NCBI GenBank assembly: GCA_013306675.1
Contig: JABLUY010000165.1
Location: 19,937-83,936 of the forward strand
Length of the DNA stretch: 64,000 nt
From: Thraustochytrium sp. TN22
Taxonomy: Eukaryota > Sar > Bigyra > Thraustochytrida > Thraustochytriidae
Reading direction: 5' to 3'
The stretch's first letter is position 1; every line of letters begins with the position of its first letter. The position numbers were made by a program, and so were the translations under genes. A model generated the notes under the pieces. It was not told the DNA's origin. It saw nothing but the letters and a program-made list of their open reading frames with translations, and ran no database searches. This document shows positions 42,032 to 51,988 of the stretch, in pieces.

Positions 42032-43036
42032 AAGTTGTCCAGTAGTACAACTTGCCACCGGGCCTGACAGCAGCAGCAGTAGCAGCAGCAGCTCGTCATC
42101 TCTAGCTCCAGCTAGCCCGTTCAAATTTGACTTGTTTCCTTCTTCATTTCGCGGCGGCGGTGCTCGTCACAACAGGGGCATCAACCATGGCTTCGCCAAG
42201 CTCGGTGTTGGAGGCGGCAGCCCTTCCTTACCTGGTACGATGTTTGTCGGCGTGGCCCTCATCGACAGCGCCTACCCGTCGGCGCCCCTGCTCGTAGCAC
42301 CATCTTTGAGCCATCCGCTCATCCCTAAGCACGCCTCCGCTCGCTCGCTCGTGCAGAACTCCTCAGGCTGCCGAGCCCACTCGAGCCGCTCAGCTGCCCT
42401 CGCTCAAGCGAGCTCTCTGCTGCGCGCGCTGCATGACTGACACGTACATGATCATCTGGCGATGTTCTACGCGTAAGTTAGGGCTGGCGCGCGTCAAGGT
42501 GGTCGTGGCGGCGCGCAATCGGAGGCTTCGCGCGTGTCCGCGGCGCCCAATAAGCGCCCCGGCGCCGGTGCGGGATGCTGCGCCACGCGCGCGTGCCAGT
42601 GAGGGAGGGCAGCGCCGCAGCGGGGCCTTGGAGTCGGAGTCCGCGCCTGTGGCGGCCTTGACAGCCTGATGATTGTGACTTCCTCCGGCGCCGCCGACCG
42701 GCGACTTGAGCGACTCGAGACTCACAGAGAATGATTACTGGCAGCGCGTCGGCCAAGTTGACTGGCGTCGCGAGCTGGTCCAAACGAGGTCCTGGCGGCG
42801 GCGTTAGGTTTGAGGGAATCGGGAGTGGACTGTCCGGGAGGAGACGCTAAGCTTGCGCACGCGAGATTGACGGACCGTGATGTGTCGGATGAAGGGCACT
42901 GCGTCTGGTGCGCCTGTCGTGCGCCTCGTGCCGGCCGCGGCCAAACCCGGAAGAGGGGGGCGCGAGCGGCGCCGTAGGCCGCGGTGAATTTGCGCTGCCC
43001 GCTCTGAGTCGCTCGCTCGTGCTCGCTGGCGGCAGG

Positions 43037-46000
43037 ATGCGGCTGCGAAGGCTGGCAGGGGCGGCGTGCGTGGCGGCGGCGGCCCTGAGCGCGCCGACGG
43101 CGGTAAATGGCGACTTCCTGGCGGATTACTTCGCCGGGAAGACCTTTGGCGACACGCCGGGCCCCTGCTCAGGGCGGTCCCGCGACGACCCTGCCTCGTG
43201 CACGAGCAGCTCGGAGGACCTGCCGGAGTCCGTGAAACAAATCGTGGTGTGCTATGATGAGAACGACCCGGACACGTGCAGCGAGCTGGGCGAGATTATG
43301 ACAGACGGCACGATCGACATCTGGAACTTGGAGTGCACCAACGTAGGCCTTGATAGCATCACCATCGACCACGCGCTGGTGGATCAACAGGTGGAGGGGG
43401 TGGGCCGACAGCTCTTGGCCTCGGTCATGGCGATCAATGACTACCGCTTGCGCTGCACCGGGATGATGCGAGCGGAGGACCTGACCCTCGAGGACGACGG
43501 CTTCACCGTGATCACCACCTTCGAGGGTCCGTGGGTGCTGGACCAAACGCTGAACAGCGTCAACGGCATCTCCCTCTCCGTTAACCTGGACTGGTACTCG
43601 ACCACGGGCCAGACCCTCGACGCAGATCTCCCGGACTGGATGCTCATTCCGTACGACCAGTGCGTGCTGGACGCGGACCTGAACCTGGTGTTGACGACAG
43701 GCGAGGAGGGCTTTGAGAAGTTCGACGCCTGCTTCCCGTGCACATTCCTTTGCTTCATTGACGACTCGCCAACCTGCGGCGACTACTCCTACTTCTTGGG
43801 CAAGTCAAGCTCCGACTACATCCTGGGCATTATCGTGGATATCGCGGAGGGGCTGCTTTCGTCCATTTTGTGCCAAGTCATGGAGCAGCTCGCGTACCTG
43901 GTGGAGCGCGAGGAGCCGGGTATCCTCAACATCAAGTGGGCGGAGATCAAGGCGCAGGTGGATGAATGGGGCCTGTCCGAGGGCCAGAACGCAGCGGTGG
44001 CAGAGTCCGCGGCCTACCTGCTGGCCCCGGAGAACGCGGCGTACTCGAAGTTGGCGGCCGCGAACCTCAACGCCGCCATGGACTTCAACCAGAGTGCGTC
44101 GCTGGAGTCGCTGAGTGTGGCGCTCAACAACTGGCTCGGCAGCACGAGTTCGCAGGCCGGCTACGCGGGGCGGCCAGTGGCCAGCGAGCTCATCGACCGG
44201 CTCACCGAGCCGGCCGGCGAGATGACCCTCGATCTCGAGAGCCTTGGTGCAGACCTGGTGGTCAACATCCCGATGAACGTGACAGACTTCACGATTCGGA
44301 TGGAGACCATGCAACTCAAAGGCTTGAGCAAGCTGTCAAACTTCGAGGTGCTCAACATCGGTACGGACCGTCCGCTGGCCAGCCGCCTGCACCACAACTT
44401 CAACAACTCGTTGTCGTTCGACGAGCTGCAGCTGGAGATGGCCGCCCACGTGCGCTTGGACCGCGGCGTCTGGGTCTCGCAGTCATGCAACTACCCGCCG
44501 CCGCGCAACCTGTGCGAGAGCGACTCGAGCGAATTCACTGCCATATTCTCCGTGACCTTGCGCGATCTGGTCGTGGACGCCAGCGTCCTGGCGCTCATCA
44601 ACCCGGATGAGCTCGGCGATATGCGCGTTGGCCAGCTCATGGACTTCAACTATCTGGAGGAGCCGCTCGGCGCGGTGTCCAAGGCGCTGCGCTGCTTCGC
44701 GCCGGCCGTCTACGCGCTCAATGTGACCAATCTCGGTGTGACGCTGGCAACCATCGAGTCACCCGTGCTGGTCAGCTACGATGGAGGCGACGGCCTCGTC
44801 GACCTGATCCAAGACTCGCTCGATCTCATGGCGGCCGCCTCCAAGGGCGCTCTCTACTACAAATTTCCCGGCTTCATGAACGGCCCGGTGCGCGACCTGA
44901 TCAACGAGGTGCTGCAGGCCGAGGCCTCGCTGCCCGGCCTGACGGAGCCCATCGACTGCCCGGATTGGACCGGCTTCAGCTCCGACCAGGACGCGCTCTA
45001 CGACGTGGACTTTGGCGACGATTCGCTATCGCTGCTTTACACCCTGGTCAACGAGGGCGTCGGCGGCGACCCGATGCAGGAGAACGGCATCAACCTGAAC
45101 GAGCTGCTGGAGACGCTGCTCGAGTACAACTATGACCAGTACCCGAGCTTTCCGCTGGAGAAGCAGGGCCTGCCGGAGGGCTCGTGGGCAATCAAGCCCT
45201 TCTACAATATCAACGGCAAGCTGCCGTCCTACAACTATGAGACTTCGGGCGACTACCTTCAGGTCAAGGACGTGATCCTGTCGAACCTGACGTCACTGTA
45301 CCGCTTGACGCTGGAACCGACCGCAGCGGGCGACATGAGCATTGGACTCGGTTTCGGCGCCGGCCTGGGCCGCGAGGACGGCTCGCAGGTGCCGGGCCAC
45401 GAGGTGGCCGTCTCCATCGACCTGGTCGCCATGGTTCCATCGCTGCGAATCGACGAGGCCGCGAAGCTGACGCTGTACATGGGTGAGGTGGAGCTCGACT
45501 TTGACCTCACACGCCTCGTGCTGCGTATGGAGTACCTCTACACCATGTACCTGACCCAGCTCGACGCAGTACCGTGCCTGCTGGCCGTCGTGCAGGATGT
45601 GGAGTTCCTCAATGCGGCACGCCAGGCCTCGGTCGGCAGCCTCCGCTTCGAGGTGGATCACTACCGGTCGGAGTCGACCGCCACGGATAGCACGAGCCTG
45701 CGCATTCGCGACGCGCTGCAGGCCCTGGACGCGGAACAGCCTGCGGACCGCTCCTACGCGCTCATCACCACGATATTCGACGTCCTCGTCGACACCGCGC
45801 TCGACACGCTCGAAGGCATCCCTGCTACGTACGCCGCGCTCGACGCGACCACGTGCCAAGGCGTCGAGACCGATATCGACATCGTCTCGGATCTCCTCCA
45901 GCTCAAGCTGCCCAACATCTCGCTGTCGGTCGAGGACTGTCTCGCGGAGCCCGAAGCGCTGCCCACGGTAGCCGAAACCGAGCAGCTTGTGTACAAGGGC

Positions 46001-49000
46001 GGCGACCTGCCTGGCCTGCTCAATCTGGCGGAAGACTCCACGGTGGCCCTCGCGAGCTCTACGCTGGGCCAGCTGCAGGGCGACCTCATGCAGGCCACGC
46101 TACTTTACCTCGGGAACACGAGCGGCAGCATGCTTGCTGACCTGTTCGAACTGGAGAACCCGAGCGACCCGAACAGCAACATCTCGCTCGTTCTCCCGCT
46201 CGGCGGCCTGGGCCTTGAGCTGGACTTCATGGACCAGAGTCCGGGCTTTCGGCTCACCGCCGGCGTGGCGCGCGTGCGCGGCTTCAATCGCGTTCTGCGC
46301 GCCTCGCGCCTGCTGGACCCGATCGGGACGATGACGGCACAGCACCAGTTCACCTTTGACGAGGACAAGCCGCTGACGTTGGCGATCGAGGCGCGCCTCG
46401 AGCTCGATGGCGCAGCCATTGGTGACGCGGAGGACGACATCATCGTCGAGCACGTAAACATCACCATGGAGCTCGCAGAGCTCGACATCCTGATCGAGAC
46501 GGTCACGGCGCTCAACACGACCAACCTGCTGGCCTTGGCGGCCAAGCAGCTCGTGCATGTGGGCGCGGACCAGAGCGTCTCCGCGACCGACTTCGCCGTC
46601 GACTGCCTGCTGCTCGCCTTCTTTGAGGACGGTCTCTTCTTCCGGTCCATCCAGGTGGACCTCGGCCGCCTTGACAACGTGCACGTCGCCTCGACCGGCA
46701 CGCTGCTGAGCGACGGCATGGAGAAGCTTCTTGCCGCGGTCGTGGACCTGACGACCTACTTTTATGCGAATGCCGTTCCGAGCATTGCGCAGAACTGCGT
46801 GCGCGCTTATCTGAACAGCTTTTTGAAGCAAGCCCGCGCAAAGGCCGTCTGCCCGGAGCCCGAGGAAATTGCGCCGCCGGCACTGGCCAAGGCAGACACC
46901 CTGCTGCGCTACAACACCTTCGAGCCCCTGCTGGCCGGACTTTCCGCGTGGTTCTCGGGCCAGGTCCAGGAGGAGTACGCTTCGCTCAACACTCTGGTCA
47001 ACGCCGTCACCAGAAACCTCGTCATGCTCGCCTCGGACGTGACAGGCGACGGCACCAAGGACGAGTCGCTGAACGTGACCATTCCGCTTTTCTACAACGG
47101 CATGAACTACGGCACGGTAGAGATCCTCCTCGCAGACGTGCGCTGTTCCAATCTCGGCAGCTTCCGCGACCTGCGCCCGGTGGTGCCGTACACGAACGGA
47201 GGCGACCTCATGTTCTCTGGAACGCCGGTGTCGGCACGCGCGACGAGCGTCCGGAGCGCCAGCACGACGATCCCGGCGGGCCAAGAGCCGTACACGACGC
47301 GCACCAACATCCTGGTTGGCGGGCCCTTCGCGGTGACCTTTCGCCTGACGCTAAACGCGTATGACCTCTTTGATGGGTACCCCGAGATGGTGAACGAGCT
47401 GGAGATCTCTCTGGCGCTCACGGACCTGGAGCTGGACATGGAGCTCCTGCTGCAGCTAAACCTGACCAAGGCGCTCGACGTGCGCCTGGGCAGCTTCACA
47501 TCGCTCGAAACGCTGCCGTGCCTGCTTGTGCCCGTGGAGCGTCTGGCACCGCTGCAGTTCAACCTGAGCACGGGCAGCGTTCAGCTGTCGGCGACGTGCC
47601 CCGGCACCTGTCAGTTCCCGATGCTGTCCTTTTTGGACCAGAGCGACTACCAGTTCACCAACGAGAACGGCGACCAGATCAGCGAGCTCATCAACAAGTT
47701 CACCTCGTATGCGACGAACTTTCTCACCACGCGCGGCGCGCAGGAGATCATCAACGTGACGCTCGCACAAGCGGAGGTGGACTGCACCGGACTGCTGGAT
47801 ACTGTGCAGGGCCTGCTGGACGCGAACGAACACGCGCAAGACGACGCGGCGGCCGTCTTCGCGTATGTCTTCTTGGGAGGCTGTGGGCTGGCCGGCGCCG
47901 CGATCTTTGCGCTCATCCCCCTGCACCAACAGCGGCGGCGCAAGCAGATGCTGGCCAAGGTGGATGCCTCGGCGGCTGGCACCGGCGGCAGCGAGCTTGC
48001 CGGCGAGCTGGCGCTGGAGGACCTGCGCATGCGCAGCATCTTCCAGCACCCGGCAACGCCCGTGGGCGCGCGCTTCCTGGTCCCCTTCGTGCTTGTCATG
48101 AACGTGGTTGGCCTGGTGGTGGCCATTGGCTTCTCGGACGCGGCCAACATCACGCTCAACATTACGCTCTTCGGCGCCACGACGCAGACCGTGGCGCTCG
48201 TGCCGTTCACGCTCATTTCGACGGTGAACGACGCGTGGAACGCGGGCGCCTACGAGCTGGCGGTGCTCGTGGCCGTGGCCTCGTGCATGTGGCCCATTGT
48301 CAAGAACCTGGTCATGCTCTTTCTCTGGTTCGCGCCGCCGACCGTTGTTCCGGCGCGGCTTCGCCGAAACGTGCTGGAGACGCTGGACATGCTGGGCAAG
48401 TGGTCCTTTTTGGATGTCTTTGTCATGATCATTACGCTTGCGGCGCTGCGCACGTACGCGGTGGGCGCCTTCTACGCAAGCTTCAGCTTCCTGGACGACG
48501 CCGTCTTCATTGCGGACGTGAACGTGACGCCGGAGAGCGGCCTGGTGCTGCTCAGCTTCGTGGCGGCGGTCTCGCTGGTCATGAATCACCTGGTGACCTT
48601 TTACAACGACAAGGTGCACGAGTCAAACCGGCGCAGCGAGGACCTGGCCCGCGGCCACAAGCTCGTCGGCGACGAGCGACAGGTCCCGCGCAGCGCTGCC
48701 GTCCGCGTGCGGCTCTGGGACTACCGCTTCTCGGGCGCCACGCCCTCCGGCGAGACGCGCGTGGTGAACCCGGTGGTAAGCGGCGCGCTCGCGGCCATCT
48801 CGGTGCTCGGATTCCTCTTTCTGCTCGTCGGCGTCTTCCTGCCGCTCATCACCTTCGAGCTGCGCGGCCTTCTCGGCCTGCTGTTGGAAGCCATGGAGAC
48901 GGACGGATCTCGCGTAGGCGACGCGCTCCTGAGCCGCAGGACATACTCGGTGGCGTCCATGGGCGCCGCGCTCGCCGAATCGCCTACCGCCACGGTCAGC

Positions 49001-50242
49001 GAAGAGATTTCGCTGGCGCTGTTTAAGATCCTTTATGCCATCACCAACTACGTGAGCCCCATCGTCCTGGTCAGCCTTTGCCTCGGCCTCCTGCTAGCGC
49101 CCATGAACCTGCGCACCGGCAGGGCTATCTTCTTCTGGACCAAGATCGCCTCGTACTGGTCTGGCCTCGAGGTCTTCATGCTGGCGCTCATCCTCACGAC
49201 GCTCGAGATTGGCATCGTCGCGGAGTTCATCACCGACTTCATCACGGACGACCTCTGCTCGCAGGCGCGTGCAGCGCTCGAGCTGCTCGTCGATGATCCG
49301 GACCTGGACGCCTACTGCTTCAACGCCGTGGGTTACTTTGAGCCAACCGCAGCGCTTGTCTTCATCGGCCTCGCGCTGCAGCTCAGCGCCTTCTACGTCA
49401 TCACCGTGCTGGCCTCGGCCATCCTTGCCGACCGCTACTTTGACGCCTATCGCGGCCTGCGCTCTGACGCCAAGCCCGAGCGCATGCCGCGCCTGCACCG
49501 CTGGGTGCTCGCCTGCTGCACGCGCCTGGAGCCCTCGGCGGTGGCGGCCCAGGCCGTCCCGGCGGCGGCTGGACCCTTCACTGACCTACAGCAGGACGAG
49601 CCCGACTTCGTCGTGGACCCGGAGCCGGCCGTGGACTGCTGCTCCTGTTGTTGGGGCAGCGCCAGCGGCGCCGACGCCCACATGGCCGCTTGGCAGTCTC
49701 GTGTCGCCGCCCAACAGCACCATGGCGCCCCCCACCAGGACCAGCTGCGACACCAAGGGCACGAGCGCCGTTCTCGCCGTGAGGCTGCCAACGCAGCCGC
49801 AACAACGGCTGTCACCCGGTCCAAGTCCATGGCCGACGGAATTCGCAGGCAAATCGAGAAGGCGTCCACGACACTCGGCCGCGGCGGCCCGGGCGGCGCG
49901 GAGCCCACCTCGCGCCAGATGATGCGCCGCGAGTCCCCGAACCCTGTCTACGCCCACCAGCAACGCCGCCACGACACGCCACGGCCGACGCCTGCTGCTG
50001 CCGCCGCCGCTGCTTCTCGTTCTCCGCACCGTCCCGCGCGCCCCGGGGGCCGTCCTGGTGCACGTCCAGGTGCTGGTGCTGGTGCTGATGTCGGTGCAGG
50101 TGCAGGTGCAGGTGCTGGCGCTCCCGCTGGCGCTTCTCCTCGCCGCCAACAGCGCCGGCAGCCTGCACATCAAGGCTCGGCCAACTCACGCTATCCTCGT
50201 TCGTCTCATGCAGGCAGCAGCAAGCCCTCTGTTGATTTTTAG
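43037..50242 (+). CDS. Giant TULIP-like ectodomain + PqiA/LetA-like membrane protein, copy 1 (2401 aa)
   Basis: A signal peptide (residues 1-26, MRLRRLAGAACVAAAALSA) leads into a lumenal/extracellular region of about 1575 residues with many N-x-T/S sites and repeated beta/amphipathic-helix modules. The modules are marked by Cys-Leu-Leu-like sites at C553 (ALRCFAPAVYALNVTN), C847 (VPCLLAVVQDVEF), C1190 (VDCLLLAFFEDGLFF) and C1495 (LPCLLVPVERLAPLQF). The alternating strands and the long helix before C..V resemble BPI/LBP-type (TULIP) lipid-binding domains. A TM helix lies at about 1604-1628, then a membrane domain. This includes NAGAYELAVLVAVASCMWPIVKNL and LDMLGKWSFLDVFVMII, matching PqiA/LetA (W-x-G-x-P-x-A, GRWSMIDVFV), and a second such unit ending SYWSGLEVFMLALILTTLEIG. 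The cytosolic tail (about 2150-2401) is Ala/Gly/Pro/Arg-rich. Role proposed: lipid transfer. The start at 43037 begins the signal peptide. Confidence 0.85.
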   Translation: MRLRRLAGAACVAAAALSAPTAVNGDFLADYFAGKTFGDTPGPCSGRSRDDPASCTSSSEDLPESVKQIVVCYDENDPDTCSELGEIMTDGTIDIWNLECTNVGLDSITIDHALVDQQVEGVGRQLLASVMAINDYRLRCTGMMRAEDLTLEDDGFTVITTFEGPWVLDQTLNSVNGISLSVNLDWYSTTGQTLDADLPDWMLIPYDQCVLDADLNLVLTTGEEGFEKFDACFPCTFLCFIDDSPTCGDYSYFLGKSSSDYILGIIVDIAEGLLSSILCQVMEQLAYLVEREEPGILNIKWAEIKAQVDEWGLSEGQNAAVAESAAYLLAPENAAYSKLAAANLNAAMDFNQSASLESLSVALNNWLGSTSSQAGYAGRPVASELIDRLTEPAGEMTLDLESLGADLVVNIPMNVTDFTIRMETMQLKGLSKLSNFEVLNIGTDRPLASRLHHNFNNSLSFDELQLEMAAHVRLDRGVWVSQSCNYPPPRNLCESDSSEFTAIFSVTLRDLVVDASVLALINPDELGDMRVGQLMDFNYLEEPLGAVSKALRCFAPAVYALNVTNLGVTLATIESPVLVSYDGGDGLVDLIQDSLDLMAAASKGALYYKFPGFMNGPVRDLINEVLQAEASLPGLTEPIDCPDWTGFSSDQDALYDVDFGDDSLSLLYTLVNEGVGGDPMQENGINLNELLETLLEYNYDQYPSFPLEKQGLPEGSWAIKPFYNINGKLPSYNYETSGDYLQVKDVILSNLTSLYRLTLEPTAAGDMSIGLGFGAGLGREDGSQVPGHEVAVSIDLVAMVPSLRIDEAAKLTLYMGEVELDFDLTRLVLRMEYLYTMYLTQLDAVPCLLAVVQDVEFLNAARQASVGSLRFEVDHYRSESTATDSTSLRIRDALQALDAEQPADRSYALITTIFDVLVDTALDTLEGIPATYAALDATTCQGVETDIDIVSDLLQLKLPNISLSVEDCLAEPEALPTVAETEQLVYKGGDLPGLLNLAEDSTVALASSTLGQLQGDLMQATLLYLGNTSGSMLADLFELENPSDPNSNISLVLPLGGLGLELDFMDQSPGFRLTAGVARVRGFNRVLRASRLLDPIGTMTAQHQFTFDEDKPLTLAIEARLELDGAAIGDAEDDIIVEHVNITMELAELDILIETVTALNTTNLLALAAKQLVHVGADQSVSATDFAVDCLLLAFFEDGLFFRSIQVDLGRLDNVHVASTGTLLSDGMEKLLAAVVDLTTYFYANAVPSIAQNCVRAYLNSFLKQARAKAVCPEPEEIAPPALAKADTLLRYNTFEPLLAGLSAWFSGQVQEEYASLNTLVNAVTRNLVMLASDVTGDGTKDESLNVTIPLFYNGMNYGTVEILLADVRCSNLGSFRDLRPVVPYTNGGDLMFSGTPVSARATSVRSASTTIPAGQEPYTTRTNILVGGPFAVTFRLTLNAYDLFDGYPEMVNELEISLALTDLELDMELLLQLNLTKALDVRLGSFTSLETLPCLLVPVERLAPLQFNLSTGSVQLSATCPGTCQFPMLSFLDQSDYQFTNENGDQISELINKFTSYATNFLTTRGAQEIINVTLAQAEVDCTGLLDTVQGLLDANEHAQDDAAAVFAYVFLGGCGLAGAAIFALIPLHQQRRRKQMLAKVDASAAGTGGSELAGELALEDLRMRSIFQHPATPVGARFLVPFVLVMNVVGLVVAIGFSDAANITLNITLFGATTQTVALVPFTLISTVNDAWNAGAYELAVLVAVASCMWPIVKNLVMLFLWFAPPTVVPARLRRNVLETLDMLGKWSFLDVFVMIITLAALRTYAVGAFYASFSFLDDAVFIADVNVTPESGLVLLSFVAAVSLVMNHLVTFYNDKVHESNRRSEDLARGHKLVGDERQVPRSAAVRVRLWDYRFSGATPSGETRVVNPVVSGALAAISVLGFLFLLVGVFLPLITFELRGLLGLLLEAMETDGSRVGDALLSRRTYSVASMGAALAESPTATVSEEISLALFKILYAITNYVSPIVLVSLCLGLLLAPMNLRTGRAIFFWTKIASYWSGLEVFMLALILTTLEIGIVAEFITDFITDDLCSQARAALELLVDDPDLDAYCFNAVGYFEPTAALVFIGLALQLSAFYVITVLASAILADRYFDAYRGLRSDAKPERMPRLHRWVLACCTRLEPSAVAAQAVPAAAGPFTDLQQDEPDFVVDPEPAVDCCSCCWGSASGADAHMAAWQSRVAAQQHHGAPHQDQLRHQGHERRSRREAANAAATTAVTRSKSMADGIRRQIEKASTTLGRGGPGGAEPTSRQMMRRESPNPVYAHQQRRHDTPRPTPAAAAAAASRSPHRPARPGGRPGARPGAGAGADVGAGAGAGAGAPAGASPRRQQRRQPAHQGSANSRYPRSSHAGSSKPSVDF

Positions 50243-51988
50243 AAAATTTGACCTTTTTTGTTCATGCTTGACAGTGCCGTGATCAAGCCAACTTGAAGAA
50301 CAGGGCCAGCATGTAACGCCCGTTACCAACAGATGCATGTGCGACCAAACTATTGCAACTTGAACCCAACAACCTCTTCATGAGTGAACGAGAGGAGACT
50401 TGTGAAGCCAAGGCAAGCAAGTCATCAGTCTTCGGAAACATGAGTGACTAGCTGCAGCAGATCCCTGCAAGCTCTTAGTATTCAAAGATCAAACGTGGGT
50501 CAGATCTGGTGCGCGTCATCGCATCCGAGTCATGGCCGCTCCCTGCCAGTGGAAGGGCCGGAACTCAACTGGCGTACAGCTCGCGAGGGCTGCCGGATCA
50601 AGTCTTGACAGGACAAAACATACACCTGTGCTTGACGGTCTTGAGGTCCTCATCAAGACCTAATAGGTAATCCCGCCCAAATTCGGCCCAACCACGAGCC
50701 ACTCACTCCAAGTCAGTCTCAAGGGGTAATTCGAGAGGGTGCGCAACGCATCACTCCTTTCCAGTGGTCAAGCCGCCGTAAAGCCTGGTCAAGCGCGGCC
50801 AATCCAAAGCCCGGGCTACGCCTTGCCGTGAGCTCGCTCCCCTCGGCGGCTCGGACTCGGGCCGTGGCCGACCCGAGGCGCCTCGGCGCGCCGTCCATCT
50901 CGCCGTCGGCGCCACTGGCCACAGCCTGAGGGTCGCCTCAGGCTCTGTCAGTGAGCGGTCGCCGTTCCAAATGTGCCGCCAACACCACGGGTCCAATCTC
51001 GTCGCGCCGCTCCGTAGCTGCCAACCGGCTGGCGCCACGCACGCAAGCACGCGCTCGCGCCCGCTCGCACGAGCTTCCGGCACGAGCGTGCTCTGGCGTG
51101 CGTCATCCCGCCTCCGTCGGACGCTCTTGCTTCGAAATGAATTTTCGAATTTCAAAGGACAGACCCCGCCGCCGCAGCCCGCCGCCGCAGCCCGCGCCCG
51201 GCGCGCCGCCGCTTTAGGTCTCGCGGCCGCGCGCGCGCGCTCGCAGCCAGCGCTGCTCGCGGCCGCGCGCTTCCCGCCGCCCGCCACCGCCGCGCGCGAG
51301 CCGCGCCCCGCGCGAGGGCTCGCCGCTTTAGGGTCTGCGGCGCGCGCTTCTGGACCGTGCGGCGCGCGAGCGAGCCTTGCGCGCGTTACAGCGCGCACTG
51401 GGGCGCCGCGCAGGCGCGCTCTGCTGCTTCGAATCGAATCGAAATTCGAAAATTTTCGAAATTCTTCGATGGGCTCCGGCCCGCGCCCGCGCAGACGCCC
51501 TTCCCGGCGGCCGCCGCGCGGCCTGCGCGGCGGCCGGCGGCGCCGGGCGGCGCGGCGCGGCGCGCGCGGAGGGCTCGCCGGCGTCGAAGTCGGCACTGTG
51601 GGCGGGCTTAGGTGAGCCGCGCGGTCAGGAGTTAGTTGGCGGGCGCCGTCGCTGCACGCGCGGCGGTGCTCCATGGACCGTGCTAGGCAGTGGCAGGTCG
51701 CCGGCGCCCGCATCCCTCCGAGCCCGAGCGTGGGAGCCACTGCACTGCTCTGCTCTGCTCTGCACTGCACTGCAATGCTCTGCACTGCGGTCCTGGCGGC
51801 GCTGGCGGCGCTGGCGGCGAGGCTCTGTCTGGCAGGCTGACCGACTGACTGATTTTGATTGTCCAGGACTCGGGAGTGTCCACTCACTGCACTGACTGGC
51901 GTCTTCAAAGGCCCGCTCCGCCGCCGCTGGTCGCCGCTGGCCGCCGCTGCGGGCCGGCAAAACCCTGTCTGCCGGGAAGGAAAGCACG
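50243..51988. other. Gap between the two giant paralogues, with TTCGAA palindromes
   Basis: About 1.75 kb. The first 500 bp are lower in GC. The part 50760-51640 is GC-rich with two AT islands built of TTCGAA inverted repeats (51131-51149 and 51445-51460). Short repeats CTGCTCTG/CACTGCACTG lie at about 51740-51790. The words CGCCGCTTTAGG(G)TCT occur twice (about 51207 and 51330). No gene seen. Confidence 0.6.
51445..51460. repeat. Perfect 16-bp palindrome TTCGAAAATTTTCGAA
   Basis: A self-complementary 16-mer lies about 530 bp upstream of the second giant gene. A related imperfect one (TTCGAAA-TGA-ATTTTCGAA) lies at 51131-51149. Both stand out as A/T islands in GC-rich DNA, so a dimeric-protein binding site is possible. 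Confidence 0.6.

Larger units (their letters stand above)
39883..43036. other. 3.2-kb gap with decayed coding sequence and simple repeats
   Basis: It holds a (CCG)n run at the AP-4 sigma start, then broken protein-like segments (separate entries), a 12-bp tandem repeat (41979-42031), a CAG/CTG-type stretch at about 42067-42093, and moderate-GC sequence (42100-43000) without coding sign before the giant gene. Its frame is open back to 42908, but the signal peptide starts at 43037. Confidence 0.55.

Noticed and set aside
42908-43036. Extending the first giant protein to 42908
   Set aside because: There is no ATG at that point, and the ATG at 43037 directly begins a good signal peptide aligned with that of the paralogue.
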